Shown: piece after piece, positions 1 to 10,741 of the stretch
Numbering within the stretch: position 1 is the first letter of the stretch
How the letters are laid out: every line of letters begins with the position of its first letter
Assembly (NCBI GenBank): GCA_028689775.1
Contig: JAQVCM010000017.1
Coordinates: 1 to 64,000, forward strand
Source of the DNA: Crocinitomicaceae bacterium
GTDB lineage: Bacteria; Bacteroidota; Bacteroidia; Flavobacteriales_D; Crocinitomicaceae
DNA length: 64,000 nt
Reading direction: 5' to 3'
The notes under the pieces: model-generated
What the model saw: the letters and a program-made list of their open reading frames with translations, nothing else
Database searches by the model: none
Told to the model about the DNA's origin: nothing
Translations under genes and position numbers: made by a program

Positions 1-33
1 AAAAAAAGGTGCTATTTAAAATAACACCTTTCA
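1..33 (-). terminator. Rho-independent terminator, minus strand
   Basis: AAAGGTG pairs with CACCTTT around an AT-rich centre. On the minus strand the stem is followed by a run of seven T. It would end minus-strand transcripts arriving from the OmpA-like gene or the thioesterase remnant. Confidence 0.55.
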
Positions 34-68
34 TTTCTTTATATCAGTACTCCTTAATCACTCAAGCT

Positions 69-165
69 CTACCAAATTTCATCGAGAATTTTAACGGTTC
101 CTTTAAAGAGGGAAACGGTCTTGTTGTTTTGGTCACTAACGGTTACCTAGTAAATACCAATTGAT
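69..165 (-). pseudogene. C-terminal remnant of a PaaI-type (hotdog) thioesterase
   Basis: Read on the minus strand, this stretch encodes about 26 residues (VTVSDQNNKTVSLFKGTV, then a short tail and a stop at 69-71). They resemble the last beta strands of hotdog-fold PaaI-family thioesterases. An in-frame TAG lies just upstream, where a Leu codon would be expected, and the sequence further upstream (to about 260) does not continue the family. I read it as a decayed gene end. The similarity is judged by eye and the match is short. The rest of the 38-316 interval holds nothing else I recognise. Confidence 0.35.
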
Positions 166-316
166 TTTTCGCCGCTCCTCCACAGACAGGAACGTAATGA
201 ATAATCATCGGTAATCAAATCTCAATCATCTTTAAGCTTCCGTTAGCAATTCTCAATCTTTCATTTGCAATCGTTTGAAGTCTTACTTCTGCAATCTGTA
301 ATATTCGAGTTTACTC

Positions 317-1180
317 TCAAATAAACTTAAAGTCTACCCTTCTATTGTCGTGTTTACCTTCTGCTGTCTTATTATCGCTGACGGGCATTCTTTTTCCTTT
401 GTAGTCCATTACCAATTTGAAGTCTTCGATATCACATTTTAAGAAAAAATCTTTAATAGCTTTCGCTCTTCTTTTGGATAGGTCATCGTTGTATTTGTCA
501 GACCCGTCAGAATCCGTATGACCTGTAATTTTAATACGAAGATCAGAGTGACCATCAACTATGCGAGCCATCTCTTTTAAGTAATCGAAATCTGTTGGGT
601 TCAATTCATCTTTATCATATTCAAAGTAGATTGGACGAAACTTAAAATTCTTTCTTTCCATATCTCTCATCTCTGGAGATTTTCTTCCTTTTTGTAGATC
701 TTGTATAAAGAACTTGAACCATTCTTGAGATGTTATTTTTTTTTCTGATAAATCTTGTTTTGCGCTTGCGCGATACAATGTAACATTGCCTTGCGTGCCT
801 CTGCAGGTTGAACTTGTATATCGGCCGACTAGATATCCCGTATTTTCATCATACTTCAACTGATAATCATATTTGCAATTAGCTTGATTGGAAGTTATTT
901 TTTTTGAAATAGGATTCTTCTGCGAAATATCTTTGTCCAAATTACCACCAATCGAATAGTATATATAATTAGCAGTATTTGGAAATTCTTGTTTGCTAAA
1001 GCCTGAAATGGTATTGTCACTTTGAACGATTTCCATATATAGTATGCTAATCGCTTGGGAACCGTCTTGCTTCATCATTCCTTGCCATTGCCCGTTTATA
1101 TTGGCTTGAGCTGAGAGTCCTGCTGAAAATAAGACTCCAAATAGAAGGATAATCAGCTTATGTGATCTGAAAAATATCAA
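317..1180 (-). CDS. OmpA-family C-terminal domain protein, exported
   Basis: The 287-residue product begins with a signal peptide (hydrophobic core LIILLFGVLFSAGLSA, cleavage near AQA). A novel N-terminal region of about 150 residues follows. The C-terminal half is an OmpA/MotB peptidoglycan-binding domain, with IYFEYDKDEL, ITGHTDSDGSDKYN, LSKRRAKAI and NRRVDFKF all present, so it probably tethers the outer membrane or a periplasmic partner to peptidoglycan. The start appears to be TTG at 1178-1180: an in-frame TAA lies two codons upstream and the next in-frame ATG would remove the signal peptide. The role of the N-terminal half is unknown. It is divergent from the glutathione peroxidase gene. 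Confidence 0.8.
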   Translation of the reverse strand: MIFFRSHKLIILLFGVLFSAGLSAQANINGQWQGMMKQDGSQAISILYMEIVQSDNTISGFSKQEFPNTANYIYYSIGGNLDKDISQKNPISKKITSNQANCKYDYQLKYDENTGYLVGRYTSSTCRGTQGNVTLYRASAKQDLSEKKITSQEWFKFFIQDLQKGRKSPEMRDMERKNFKFRPIYFEYDKDELNPTDFDYLKEMARIVDGHSDLRIKITGHTDSDGSDKYNDDLSKRRAKAIKDFFLKCDIEDFKLVMDYKGKRMPVSDNKTAEGKHDNRRVDFKFI

Positions 1181-1289
1181 TTGTTATTTAATGTTTAAAT
1201 TAAATGTAAATATACTGATTATAAACTTTTATGATTTAAATTTATGTGCTTCATTGTAGAAGTAACTTGTAAACCTTAAAATTCATTTT

Positions 1290-1823
1290 ATGAAACCATT
1301 CTTTTTAATACTTTCCATCGCATTTAGCTTTTCAGCTTTCTCACAATCCATTTATGATTATAAGGTAGAAACACTATCTGGGGACACATTTGATTTTAGC
1401 AAACTCAAAGGAAAGAAAATTATGATCGTCAATACTGCTTCTAAATGTGGATATACACCACAATACGAGCAATTGGAGGCAATTTATAAGCAATATAAAG
1501 GCAAAGGCTTTGTAGTAATCGGATTTCCATCCAATGATTTTATGAAACAAGAACCTGGTTCAAACGATGAAATTGCTGCATTCTGTCAAAAAAATTATGG
1601 TGTATCCTTTCCCATGATGGACAAGGTGCGTGTTAAAGGAAAAGAAATGGCACCTATTTATGAGTTCCTAACTAAGAAATCACTAAATAAATTAGAAGAT
1701 AACGAAGTTGGCTGGAATTTTCAAAAGTATTTAATTAATGAAAAAGGTCAATTAGTTCGCGTTGTAAAATCTGGTGTTTCTCCAAATGATTCTAGCATTA
1801 TTAAATGGATCGAAGGGAAGTAA
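1290..1823 (+). CDS. Secreted glutathione peroxidase-family protein
   Basis: The 177-residue thiol peroxidase of the GPx family has an N-terminal signal peptide (cleavage near FSQS), so it should act in the periplasm on hydroperoxides, probably with thioredoxin-like reductants. The peroxidatic Cys is at about 53 in NTASKCGYTPQ, replacing the selenocysteine of animal enzymes. A second Cys at about 99 sits where a resolving Cys could act. The Trp-Asn pair of the active site is present at about 142-143 (GWNF). The usual Gln in NQFG is Asp here (SNDF, about 83), so the catalytic tetrad is atypical. It is a single gene between the OmpA-like gene and gyrB. Confidence 0.88.
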   Translation: MKPFFLILSIAFSFSAFSQSIYDYKVETLSGDTFDFSKLKGKKIMIVNTASKCGYTPQYEQLEAIYKQYKGKGFVVIGFPSNDFMKQEPGSNDEIAAFCQKNYGVSFPMMDKVRVKGKEMAPIYEFLTKKSLNKLEDNEVGWNFQKYLINEKGQLVRVVKSGVSPNDSSIIKWIEGK

Positions 1824-1886
1824 TTCATTTCATTTTTTCGTGAATAATTTGTTGATAAATAAAGGTTGAATTGACTTCCTGGGCTG

Positions 1887-1915
1887 TTGATTACCGCTTT
1901 ATTTTGCTATATTTG
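1887..1915 (+). promoter_or_regulatory. Bacteroidota -33/-7 promoter of gyrB
   Basis: TTG at 1887-1889 is followed after 18 nt by TATATTTG at 1908-1915, matching the Bacteroidota consensus TTG-N17-23-TAnnTTTG. It lies 39 nt before the gyrB ATG. Confidence 0.65.
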
Positions 1916-1945
1916 TTCGTTGTTCAAAAAAGACAATTTTCTTAA

Positions 1946-3907
<1,962 letters not shown>

Positions 3908-3928
3908 TTTATTTTCGTAAATCAGATT

Positions 3929-3961
3929 AAAAAGTCGATGCAGCAATGTATCGACTTTTTT
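3929..3961 (+). terminator. gyrB terminator
   Basis: AAAAAGTCGAT and ATCGACTTTTT form an 11-bp stem ending in a T run, 22 nt after the gyrB stop. Confidence 0.8.
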
Positions 3962-4000
3962 CGTTTCAAACCTTTTATTTCAGGATAGTCTTGAAACAAA

Positions 4001-4029
4001 AAAAAGGGCTACCAATCAGTAGCCCTTTT
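4001..4029 (-). terminator. Aconitase terminator, minus strand
   Basis: AAAAGGGCTAC and GTAGCCCTTTT form a stem with a loop of about 6 nt. Read on the minus strand it is followed by a T run, 21 nt after the aconitase stop codon. It is convergent with the gyrB terminator. Confidence 0.78.
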
Positions 4030-4049
4030 CATTAGAATGCATTGATTTC

Positions 4050-6317
4050 TTATTTGTGATTCTCTAATTTAATTAGATTCAATGCCGAACCAGCTCTAAA
4101 CCAGTCAATTTGTTGTTGGTTATAGGTGTGATTTAAAAGAATGTTTTCTTTCGTTCCATCAGCATGAACTACTTCCAAAGTTAATTGTTTGTCTGGAGCG
4201 AATGATTCCAAATCAATGAAGTTGAATGTGTCGTTTTCTAAAACTTTATCGTAATCTGACTCAGTTGCGAATGTCAATCCTAACATCCCTTGTTTTTTCA
4301 AGTTCGTTTCGTGAATTCTCGCAAATGATTTTACGATAATTGCACGAACACCTAAGTGCCTTGGTTCCATTGCAGCGTGTTCTCTGGAAGAACCTTCACC
4401 GTAATTATGGTCACCAACAACGATTGTAGGAACGCCGGCAGCTTTATAAGCTCTTTGTACCGCTGGTACTTCGCCTTTTGCTCCAGTTAGCTGGTTCACT
4501 ACTTCGTTGGTTGCACCACCGAAAGAGTTAACCGCTCCAATCAACATGTTGTTTGAAATGTTATCCAAGTGTCCACGATATCTCAACCACGGTCCAGCCA
4601 TGGAGATATGATCCGTTGTACATTTACCTTGTGCTTTAATCAAAAGTTTTGCGCCTAAGATATTTTTACCGTCCCAAACTGGGAAGTTTTCAAGTAATTG
4701 TAAACGGGAGGATGCAGGATCCACAATAATTTGAACCGAACTTCCATCCGCTGCTGGAGCTTGGAAACCTGGATCTTCAACATCAAATCCTTTTTTAGGA
4801 AGTTCATCTCCCGTTGGTGGATTGAATTTAAATTGTTCTCCTTTACTATTTGTTAATGTATCAGTCAACGGATTGAAACCTAAATCTCCTGCGATTGCAA
4901 TTGCCGCAACCATTTCAGGTGAAGAAACAAATGCGTGTGTATTTGGATTACCATCTGCACGTTTTGAGAAGTTTCTGTTGAAAGAGTGAATGATTGTGTT
5001 TTTCTCTTGTTTGTCAGCACCATCACGATCCCATTGACCAATACAAGGTCCACAAGCGTTTGTGAATACTTTTGCACCTAACTTTTCAAAAATATCGATG
5101 AAACCATCACGTTGAATTGTGAAGCGTACTTGCTCAGAACCTGGATTGATACCGAATTCAGCTTTTGGCATAATTCCCATATCAACTGCTTGTTGCGCGA
5201 TCGAAGCTGCACGAGAAATATCTTCGTATGAAGAATTTGTACAAGAGCCGATTAATCCCCATTCAACTTTCAATGGCCATTCATTTTTGATAGCTTCCTC
5301 TTTCATTTTAGAAATTGGATTTCCTCTATCTGGCGTGAAAGGTCCGTTGATGTATGGTTCAAGTTCCGACAAGTTGATGTGAATCACTTGGTCAAAATAT
5401 GTTTCTGGATTTGCGTAAACTTCAGCATCTCCAGTTAGGTGTTCAGCGATTTGATCTGCAGCATCAACAACATCTTGTCTTCCAGTTGCAGCCAAATATC
5501 TTCTCATGGAATCATCGTAACCGAATGTAGAAGTAGTAGCGCCAATTTCAGCTCCCATGTTAGAGATTGTCCCTTTACCAGTACAGGAAAGAGAAATTGC
5601 TCCCTCACCAAAGTATTCAACAATTGCTCCTGTTCCACCTTTTACAGTAAGAATATCAGCAACTTTAAGAATGATGTCTTTCGCAGATGACCATCCGCTT
5701 AATTTACCAGTTAATTTAACTCCGATTAATTTTGGAAACTTTAATTCCCAAGGCATTCCTGCCATTACGTCAACGGCATCAGCACCACCAACTCCAATTG
5801 CAAGCATTCCCAATCCACCAGCATTCACAGTGTGTGAATCGGTTCCAATCATCATTCCTCCAGGAAATGCATAATTTTCAAGCATTACTTGGTGAATAAT
5901 TCCTGCACCTGGCTTCCAGAATCCAATTCCGTATTTGTTTGAAATTGAAGAAAGGAAGTTAAAAACTTCGTTATTCTGGTTTAAAGATGTCTGTAAATCT
6001 GATGTTGCACCAATTTTAGCTTGAATCAAGTGATCACAGTGTACCGTTGAAGGAACTGCAACTTGCTTTTTACCAGCTTGCATGAATTGTAACAATGCCA
6101 TTTGCGCCGTAGCATCCTGCATCGTCACTCTGTCTGGAGCGAAATCTACGTAGTCTTTACCACGCGTATATGCTGCATTTGCTTTACCATCCCACAAGTG
6201 AGCGTAAAGTATTTTTTCTGAAAGTGTTAAAGGTTTTCCGGTAGCTTTTCGTGCTGCCTCGATACGCTCAGGAAATTTAGCGTACACCTTTTTTATCATG
6301 TCTAAATCAAAAACCAT
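4050..6317 (-). CDS. acn: Aconitate hydratase (mitochondrial-type aconitase)
   Basis: This 755-residue [4Fe-4S] enzyme isomerises citrate to isocitrate via cis-aconitate in the TCA cycle. Cluster-ligating cysteines are visible in [10 protein letters not shown] (about 358) and [10 protein letters not shown] (about 421 and 424). The N-terminal region has [22 protein letters not shown], and the C-terminal swivelling domain contains [22 protein letters not shown] (about 632). The length and motifs fit the mitochondrial-like aconitase family common in Bacteroidota rather than E. coli AcnB. The gene stands alone, convergent to gyrB. Confidence 0.95.
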   Translation of the reverse strand: MVFDLDMIKKVYAKFPERIEAARKATGKPLTLSEKILYAHLWDGKANAAYTRGKDYVDFAPDRVTMQDATAQMALLQFMQAGKKQVAVPSTVHCDHLIQAKIGATSDLQTSLNQNNEVFNFLSSISNKYGIGFWKPGAGIIHQVMLENYAFPGGMMIGTDSHTVNAGGLGMLAIGVGGADAVDVMAGMPWELKFPKLIGVKLTGKLSGWSSAKDIILKVADILTVKGGTGAIVEYFGEGAISLSCTGKGTISNMGAEIGATTSTFGYDDSMRRYLAATGRQDVVDAADQIAEHLTGDAEVYANPETYFDQVIHINLSELEPYINGPFTPDRGNPISKMKEEAIKNEWPLKVEWGLIGSCTNSSYEDISRAASIAQQAVDMGIMPKAEFGINPGSEQVRFTIQRDGFIDIFEKLGAKVFTNACGPCIGQWDRDGADKQEKNTIIHSFNRNFSKRADGNPNTHAFVSSPEMVAAIAIAGDLGFNPLTDTLTNSKGEQFKFNPPTGDELPKKGFDVEDPGFQAPAADGSSVQIIVDPASSRLQLLENFPVWDGKNILGAKLLIKAQGKCTTDHISMAGPWLRYRGHLDNISNNMLIGAVNSFGGATNEVVNQLTGAKGEVPAVQRAYKAAGVPTIVVGDHNYGEGSSREHAAMEPRHLGVRAIIVKSFARIHETNLKKQGMLGLTFATESDYDKVLENDTFNFIDLESFAPDKQLTLEVVHADGTKENILLNHTYNQQQIDWFRAGSALNLIKLENHK

Positions 6318-6511
6318 AGAAATTATATGTTAAAATTATACCAATTCTTGCCGAATGCGAATTTAAGTATTTTTAATGCTTTTTTCATTACATTTATGAT
6401 ATATTACGTAATTAAATAGCAAATACACTCTTATTTTACGGTTCAATTGATTTTTTGACGAATTAATTTTCAATATACAACAATGCTAAACTTCCTTTCA
6501 AAACAATTTGT

Positions 6512-6519
6512 TACTTTTG
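6512..6519 (+). promoter_or_regulatory. Candidate -7 box (TACTTTTG)
   Basis: This matches TAnnTTTG, 16 nt before the ATG at 6536. No convincing TTG box is present at the expected distance upstream. Confidence 0.45.
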
Positions 6520-6535
6520 AAATCTGTTTTTAAGT

Positions 6536-8026
6536 ATGACTTTTGATCTCCTGTACGCTTTATTTTGGATTACACTTATCTTTTTAGGTTTAAGGTATTT
6601 ACTTATTTTCAAAAATAACACAGAACTCAATAAGTTGACTGCTTATGGTTTCTTGCTTAAATCTGTTGGGATTGTATGCTTGATGCTTGTTTTTAATAGT
6701 TCATCAAAAAGTTCAAACCTATTTGTTGATTCTGTCTTGTACATGCAGGATACAAAATATCTAAACGACGTTTTTCATATCTCACCAATTCTGTATTTTA
6801 AATTCTTAACTGGAATTGGGGAGACAAATGATTTAATTGTGAAATATTTACCCGGAACTTTCCTTTGGGATGAGGGTCATGGATTATATAATGACTCTAA
6901 GAATGTGGTTCGAATTAACTCTCTGATTTATTTTATTTCAAGGGGTAATGTCTTTATTCACATTGTGTTTATGAGTTTAATTTCGACTTTAGGAATTCGG
7001 ATGATTGTTGTTGCTTTTAAAAAGCATATGGCAAGACCACAAATCTTGTTTGCTATACTACTTTTCTTAATTCCAAGTTTATTTGTTGCCACGGGCGGAG
7101 TTTTAAAAGAACCTTTTGTGATATTTGGTATCGGTCTATTTTTGTTTGCATTTTCTATAGAAAACAGAAGGAAAAGTCGATTTTCCTTCCTAGTGCTCGC
7201 CTTGTTTTTCCTCATTTTCATCAAACCGTATATTCTGATAGCACTGTTGATTGCAGGTTTATTTATTCTATTTTCAAAATATATCTACACCAATAAACCG
7301 TATTCTAGTTTGCTGTTGTTTGTTTTATTTTCCTTCTTCATTTTTCTAACTATTAAACCAATTCGTGAAAACACATTGGCTTATGTGTCTAGAAAACAAT
7401 TGGATATGGAACGAATTGCAGAGGGAGGAGTTTATGTCTTTGATAACGGTCAAAATCCTCGGATCCTGCACTTTAAGATCGAAGAATTAGGTAATCTTGA
7501 AATTAAAAACGACTCCATGCAAATCATCAAGCCTATTATTGCTGGTAAAAGCACCATGGATTTATGGGAAGATTTGCAAATTATCGAAATTCAACCTGGT
7601 CCAGAAAAGTGGAGAGTGTATGCGCATATTCCTGTGAAAGCAAATAGTTATTTCCACACAACTCCAATTAGAAATTCCTTGCCAACTTTTCTAAAAACGA
7701 TTCCAGAAGCTTTCATAAATGGCTTGCTAAGACCTTTTCCATCTGACCTGAAAAGTTTGTATACCTATCCAGCCATGCTAGAGGTTTATTTTTGTATCGG
7801 TATATTTGTTTTCGCTCTCTTTAATCGCAGAAAAATATCGTTTTTTGAAAAAAGAGTAATCGGCGGTTTAATTATTTTCAGTGTCCTTTTACTTATTTTG
7901 ATTGGTTTTACAACTCCTGTTGTTGGAGCTTTGGTGCGATATCGTATTCCGGCTTTTATGGCAATCTTAGTCATTAGTTTTATAATTTTAAAAATACCAG
8001 AAAAATGGAAAAATCGAATCCAGTAA
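6536..8026 (+). CDS. Multi-pass membrane protein of unknown function
   Basis: I do not recognise the family with confidence. The 496-residue product has about ten hydrophobic segments, spread from the N-terminus (LLYALFWITLIFLGLRYLL) to the C-terminus (IPAFMAILVISFIILKI). A soluble loop lies at about 290-390, and a conserved-looking PSLFVATGGVLKEPFVIFG turn sits between helices. The topology resembles Bacteroidota cell-surface polysaccharide polymerases or lipid-linked glycosyltransferases, but no catalytic motif can be pointed to. The last 22 nt overlap the following SDR gene, so the two are probably co-transcribed and translationally coupled. Confidence 0.75.
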   Translation: MTFDLLYALFWITLIFLGLRYLLIFKNNTELNKLTAYGFLLKSVGIVCLMLVFNSSSKSSNLFVDSVLYMQDTKYLNDVFHISPILYFKFLTGIGETNDLIVKYLPGTFLWDEGHGLYNDSKNVVRINSLIYFISRGNVFIHIVFMSLISTLGIRMIVVAFKKHMARPQILFAILLFLIPSLFVATGGVLKEPFVIFGIGLFLFAFSIENRRKSRFSFLVLALFFLIFIKPYILIALLIAGLFILFSKYIYTNKPYSSLLLFVLFSFFIFLTIKPIRENTLAYVSRKQLDMERIAEGGVYVFDNGQNPRILHFKIEELGNLEIKNDSMQIIKPIIAGKSTMDLWEDLQIIEIQPGPEKWRVYAHIPVKANSYFHTTPIRNSLPTFLKTIPEAFINGLLRPFPSDLKSLYTYPAMLEVYFCIGIFVFALFNRRKISFFEKRVIGGLIIFSVLLLILIGFTTPVVGALVRYRIPAFMAILVISFIILKIPEKWKNRIQ

Positions 8027-8778
8027 TATTTATTTCAGGAGCTACATCAGGAATTGGTGAAGCGACTGCAAAACTTTTTGCTGAAAATGGATATGATTTA
8101 GTTATCACTGGAAGAAGATCGGATAGATTGGAATCTCTGAAAGCAGATCTTATAAAGAATTTTCACATCCAAGTAATCGGATTGTGTTTCGATGTTCGAA
8201 ATCAAAGCGAGGTCATCTCCAACATTGGTTTAATTCCGGTTGATTGGACGAACAGATTAACAATTGTTCTTAACAATGCTGGTCTTGCCCTGGGCAGAAA
8301 TCCGATTGATGAAGGGCATACTGAAGACTGGGATCAGATGATCGATACCAACGTAAAAGGTCTTTTGTATGTGAGTAAAGCGTTGATTCCGTTCTTAAAA
8401 TCAAATCAATCGGGACATATCATCAACATTGGTAGCATCGCAGGGAAAGAGGTTTATCCAGACGGCAATGTATATTGTGCCACCAAACATGCTGTTGATT
8501 CTCTTACACGTGCAATGAGAATCGACTTGGTTCCGCACAACATAAAAGTAACAAACATTGCACCTGGTGCTGTTGAAACTGAGTTTTCACTTGTTCGATT
8601 TAAAGGAGATCAAAGTCAGGCTGATGCTGCTTATGATGGGTATCAATCTTTAGTAGCGCAAGATATTGCTGAAACGATTTACTTTGTTTCAACGAGACCT
8701 GCCCATGTAAACATCAATGATTTGGTAATTATGCCAACAGCTCAAGCTTCTGCTACCGTATTCAATAAAAAATCATAA
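8005..8778 (+). CDS. SDR family NAD(P)-dependent oxidoreductase (YdfG-like)
   Basis: This 257-residue classical short-chain dehydrogenase has a Rossmann glycine motif GATSGIGEATA (about 12-22), NNAGLA (about 90-95), a catalytic Ser in INIGSIAGKE and YxxxK in YCATKHA. TGRRSDRLE after beta-2 suggests a preference for NADP(H). It resembles the serine 3-dehydrogenase / 3-hydroxy acid dehydrogenase (YdfG) branch, though the substrate is not determinable here. The start overlaps the membrane protein gene by 22 nt, and the amidohydrolase begins 3 nt after its stop, so the three form an operon. Confidence 0.9.
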   Translation: MEKSNPVIFISGATSGIGEATAKLFAENGYDLVITGRRSDRLESLKADLIKNFHIQVIGLCFDVRNQSEVISNIGLIPVDWTNRLTIVLNNAGLALGRNPIDEGHTEDWDQMIDTNVKGLLYVSKALIPFLKSNQSGHIINIGSIAGKEVYPDGNVYCATKHAVDSLTRAMRIDLVPHNIKVTNIAPGAVETEFSLVRFKGDQSQADAAYDGYQSLVAQDIAETIYFVSTRPAHVNINDLVIMPTAQASATVFNKKS

Positions 8779-8781
8779 GAA

Positions 8782-10410
8782 ATGAAAAAAATGATCTCCT
8801 TTTTATTAATCAGCCTTTTTGTAACTTCTTGTTTTAAAGGAAAAAATGCTGATTTAATCATTTTCAATGCGAAGATTCACACCATGGACGAAGGCGATCA
8901 TGTTGTGCAGGCAATGGCTATAAAAGATGGTAAAATTTTGGAAGTTGGTCCGGATCGACAGATTATGAATAAATACGCAGCCGAAGAAAAAGTCGATGGT
9001 GAAGGAAAAGATATTTATCCTGGTTTTACAGATGCACACGGACATATTTTGAGTTTGGTAAAACAGCGCTTGAATGCAAATTTGGTTGGATCAGCTTCTT
9101 TGAATGAGGTTTTGGTTCGAATGGAAAAGTATGCAGCAAAAAGCAAAAGTGAATTCATTGTAGGGAAAGGATGGGATCAATCTTTATGGGGAGAAAAAGA
9201 ATTACCAACGAATGAAAAACTGAATGAACTGTTTCCAGATAAAGCAGTAGCGATGTATCGAATTGATGGACATGCTGTTTTGGTAAATGATTTCTTTTTG
9301 GAGAAAGCAGGAATTACCACTGAAACAAAAGTTGCTGGTGGAATGATTATTCTTAAAGACGGGAAATGTACTGGACTTTTGGTTGATAATGCGATGGATA
9401 AAATTTCAAAGATGATTCCAGATTTTTCTGACAAGCAAAAAATGGAAATGATTATTGAAATTCAAGAAGAACTTTTTCAATATGGGATTACTGCAGTTCA
9501 TGAAGCTGGAATCGATTTCAAAGACATTTCTCTTTTCAAGAAAATGATTGACGACGAATCTTTGCATTTGGAATTATACGCCATGTTGATGCCTACGCCT
9601 GAAAACTTGAAGTTTGTTGAGAAAAATGGGATTTACAAACATAAAAATCTCTCCATCCGAAGTTTTAAAGTTTTTGCCGATGGTGCTTTGGGCTCAAGAG
9701 GCGCTTGCTTAAAACATGCTTACAGCGACATGCCAGGTCATTTTGGAATGCTCACCACAACTTCGGAGGAAATTAATCGAATTGCAGATTTTTGCCACAA
9801 ACACAAGTATCAAATGAATACCCATGCAATTGGAGATTCAACGAATCGAATCATTATAGATGTTTTAACGAGAGAAGCTGCAGTAAATCCTGGACATCGT
9901 TGGAGAATTGAACATGCACAAATTTTAGATTTGAAAGATATCCAAAGGTTGAAAGCTTCAGGAGCAATTCCATCCGTTCAACCTACACATGCTGTTAGTG
10001 ACATGCGATGGGCTGAAGATCGGTTGGGAACTGAAAGAATGAAAGGGGCTTATGCCTATAAATCTCTAATTAATCAATGTGGTTTAATTGCGATCGGAAC
10101 TGATTTTCCGATTGAACATTTTAATCCTTTTTTGACAATTCATGCAGCTGTGGAACGTAAAAACAGTGAAGACATTCCTGGAGGAGGTTTTGAACCAGCA
10201 GAGGCAATTTCCTTTAATGATTGCATTAAAGGAATGACATCTTGGGCTTCCATAGCGTCATTTGAAGAAACACGACTGGGATCTCTTGAAGCTGGTAAAG
10301 ATGCAACTTTTGCAATTTTCGAATTACCCCTGAGAAGTTCCTCGATGTTTCAAGAAAACTTCTCGAAAATGACTTTTATAAAAGGAAAAAAGGTCTATTC
10401 TGCTGAATAG
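8782..10410 (+). CDS. Amidohydrolase family lipoprotein (YtcJ-like)
   Basis: This 542-residue metal-dependent hydrolase of the amidohydrolase-3/YtcJ family has a lipoprotein signal (FVTSC, Cys about 17), placing it in the cell envelope. Metal-site motifs are visible in order: DAHGH (about 83-87), KVFADGALGSRGA (about 297, where the family bridging residue lies), NTHAIGD (about 344-350), EHAQ (about 375) and GTDFPIEHFNP (about 439). Relatives act on N-acyl or cyclic amide substrates, and the substrate here is unknown. It is the last gene of the 6536-10410 operon, and its stop lies inside the terminator hairpin. Confidence 0.9.
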   Translation: MKKMISFLLISLFVTSCFKGKNADLIIFNAKIHTMDEGDHVVQAMAIKDGKILEVGPDRQIMNKYAAEEKVDGEGKDIYPGFTDAHGHILSLVKQRLNANLVGSASLNEVLVRMEKYAAKSKSEFIVGKGWDQSLWGEKELPTNEKLNELFPDKAVAMYRIDGHAVLVNDFFLEKAGITTETKVAGGMIILKDGKCTGLLVDNAMDKISKMIPDFSDKQKMEMIIEIQEELFQYGITAVHEAGIDFKDISLFKKMIDDESLHLELYAMLMPTPENLKFVEKNGIYKHKNLSIRSFKVFADGALGSRGACLKHAYSDMPGHFGMLTTTSEEINRIADFCHKHKYQMNTHAIGDSTNRIIIDVLTREAAVNPGHRWRIEHAQILDLKDIQRLKASGAIPSVQPTHAVSDMRWAEDRLGTERMKGAYAYKSLINQCGLIAIGTDFPIEHFNPFLTIHAAVERKNSEDIPGGGFEPAEAISFNDCIKGMTSWASIASFEETRLGSLEAGKDATFAIFELPLRSSSMFQENFSKMTFIKGKKVYSAE

Positions 10411-10419
10411 ACCTTTTTT
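10386..10419 (+). terminator. Terminator overlapping the amidohydrolase stop codon
   Basis: AAAGGTCTATTC and GAATAGACCTTT form a 12-bp stem with a TGCT loop followed by a T run. The TAG stop (10408-10410) lies in the descending arm. Confidence 0.85.
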
Positions 10420-10741
10420 GAACAAATCAAAATACCAAACTTCACTTAAAAAACCATTAAAAGATGAATTTTGGCGTTTACTTATATACTTGTACTTAAT
10501 TAGAAATAGAACGATTAATTACTCATTCAATTGTATTTCAGTTACAAAGTTTACATTTTTTTTCAGATTTTTTTCTGTTAAATGATTAAATGGCTTCAAC
10601 GAATGATTAAATTAGTGTTCTTAGCGAACAACGTGTTAAATAAATTCTTTTCAATAGCTGTTTAACGTGTTTTAAAAGAGATTATTTAAGGTGAAAACTC
10701 TCATATTCAATCAGAAAAGCTGAAACAGTAGGACACTATTT
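10420..10741. other. Intergenic stretch, convergent, no recognised feature
   Basis: This AT-rich interval lies between the convergent amidohydrolase and macroglobulin-like genes. I see no ORF, no strong hairpin and no family repeat. A short ACGTGTT motif occurs twice (around 10630 and 10665) without a clear meaning. Confidence 0.4.

Noticed and set aside
5557-5874. Plus-strand ORFs inside aconitase
   Set aside because: They are antisense shadows of a clear 755-residue aconitase.
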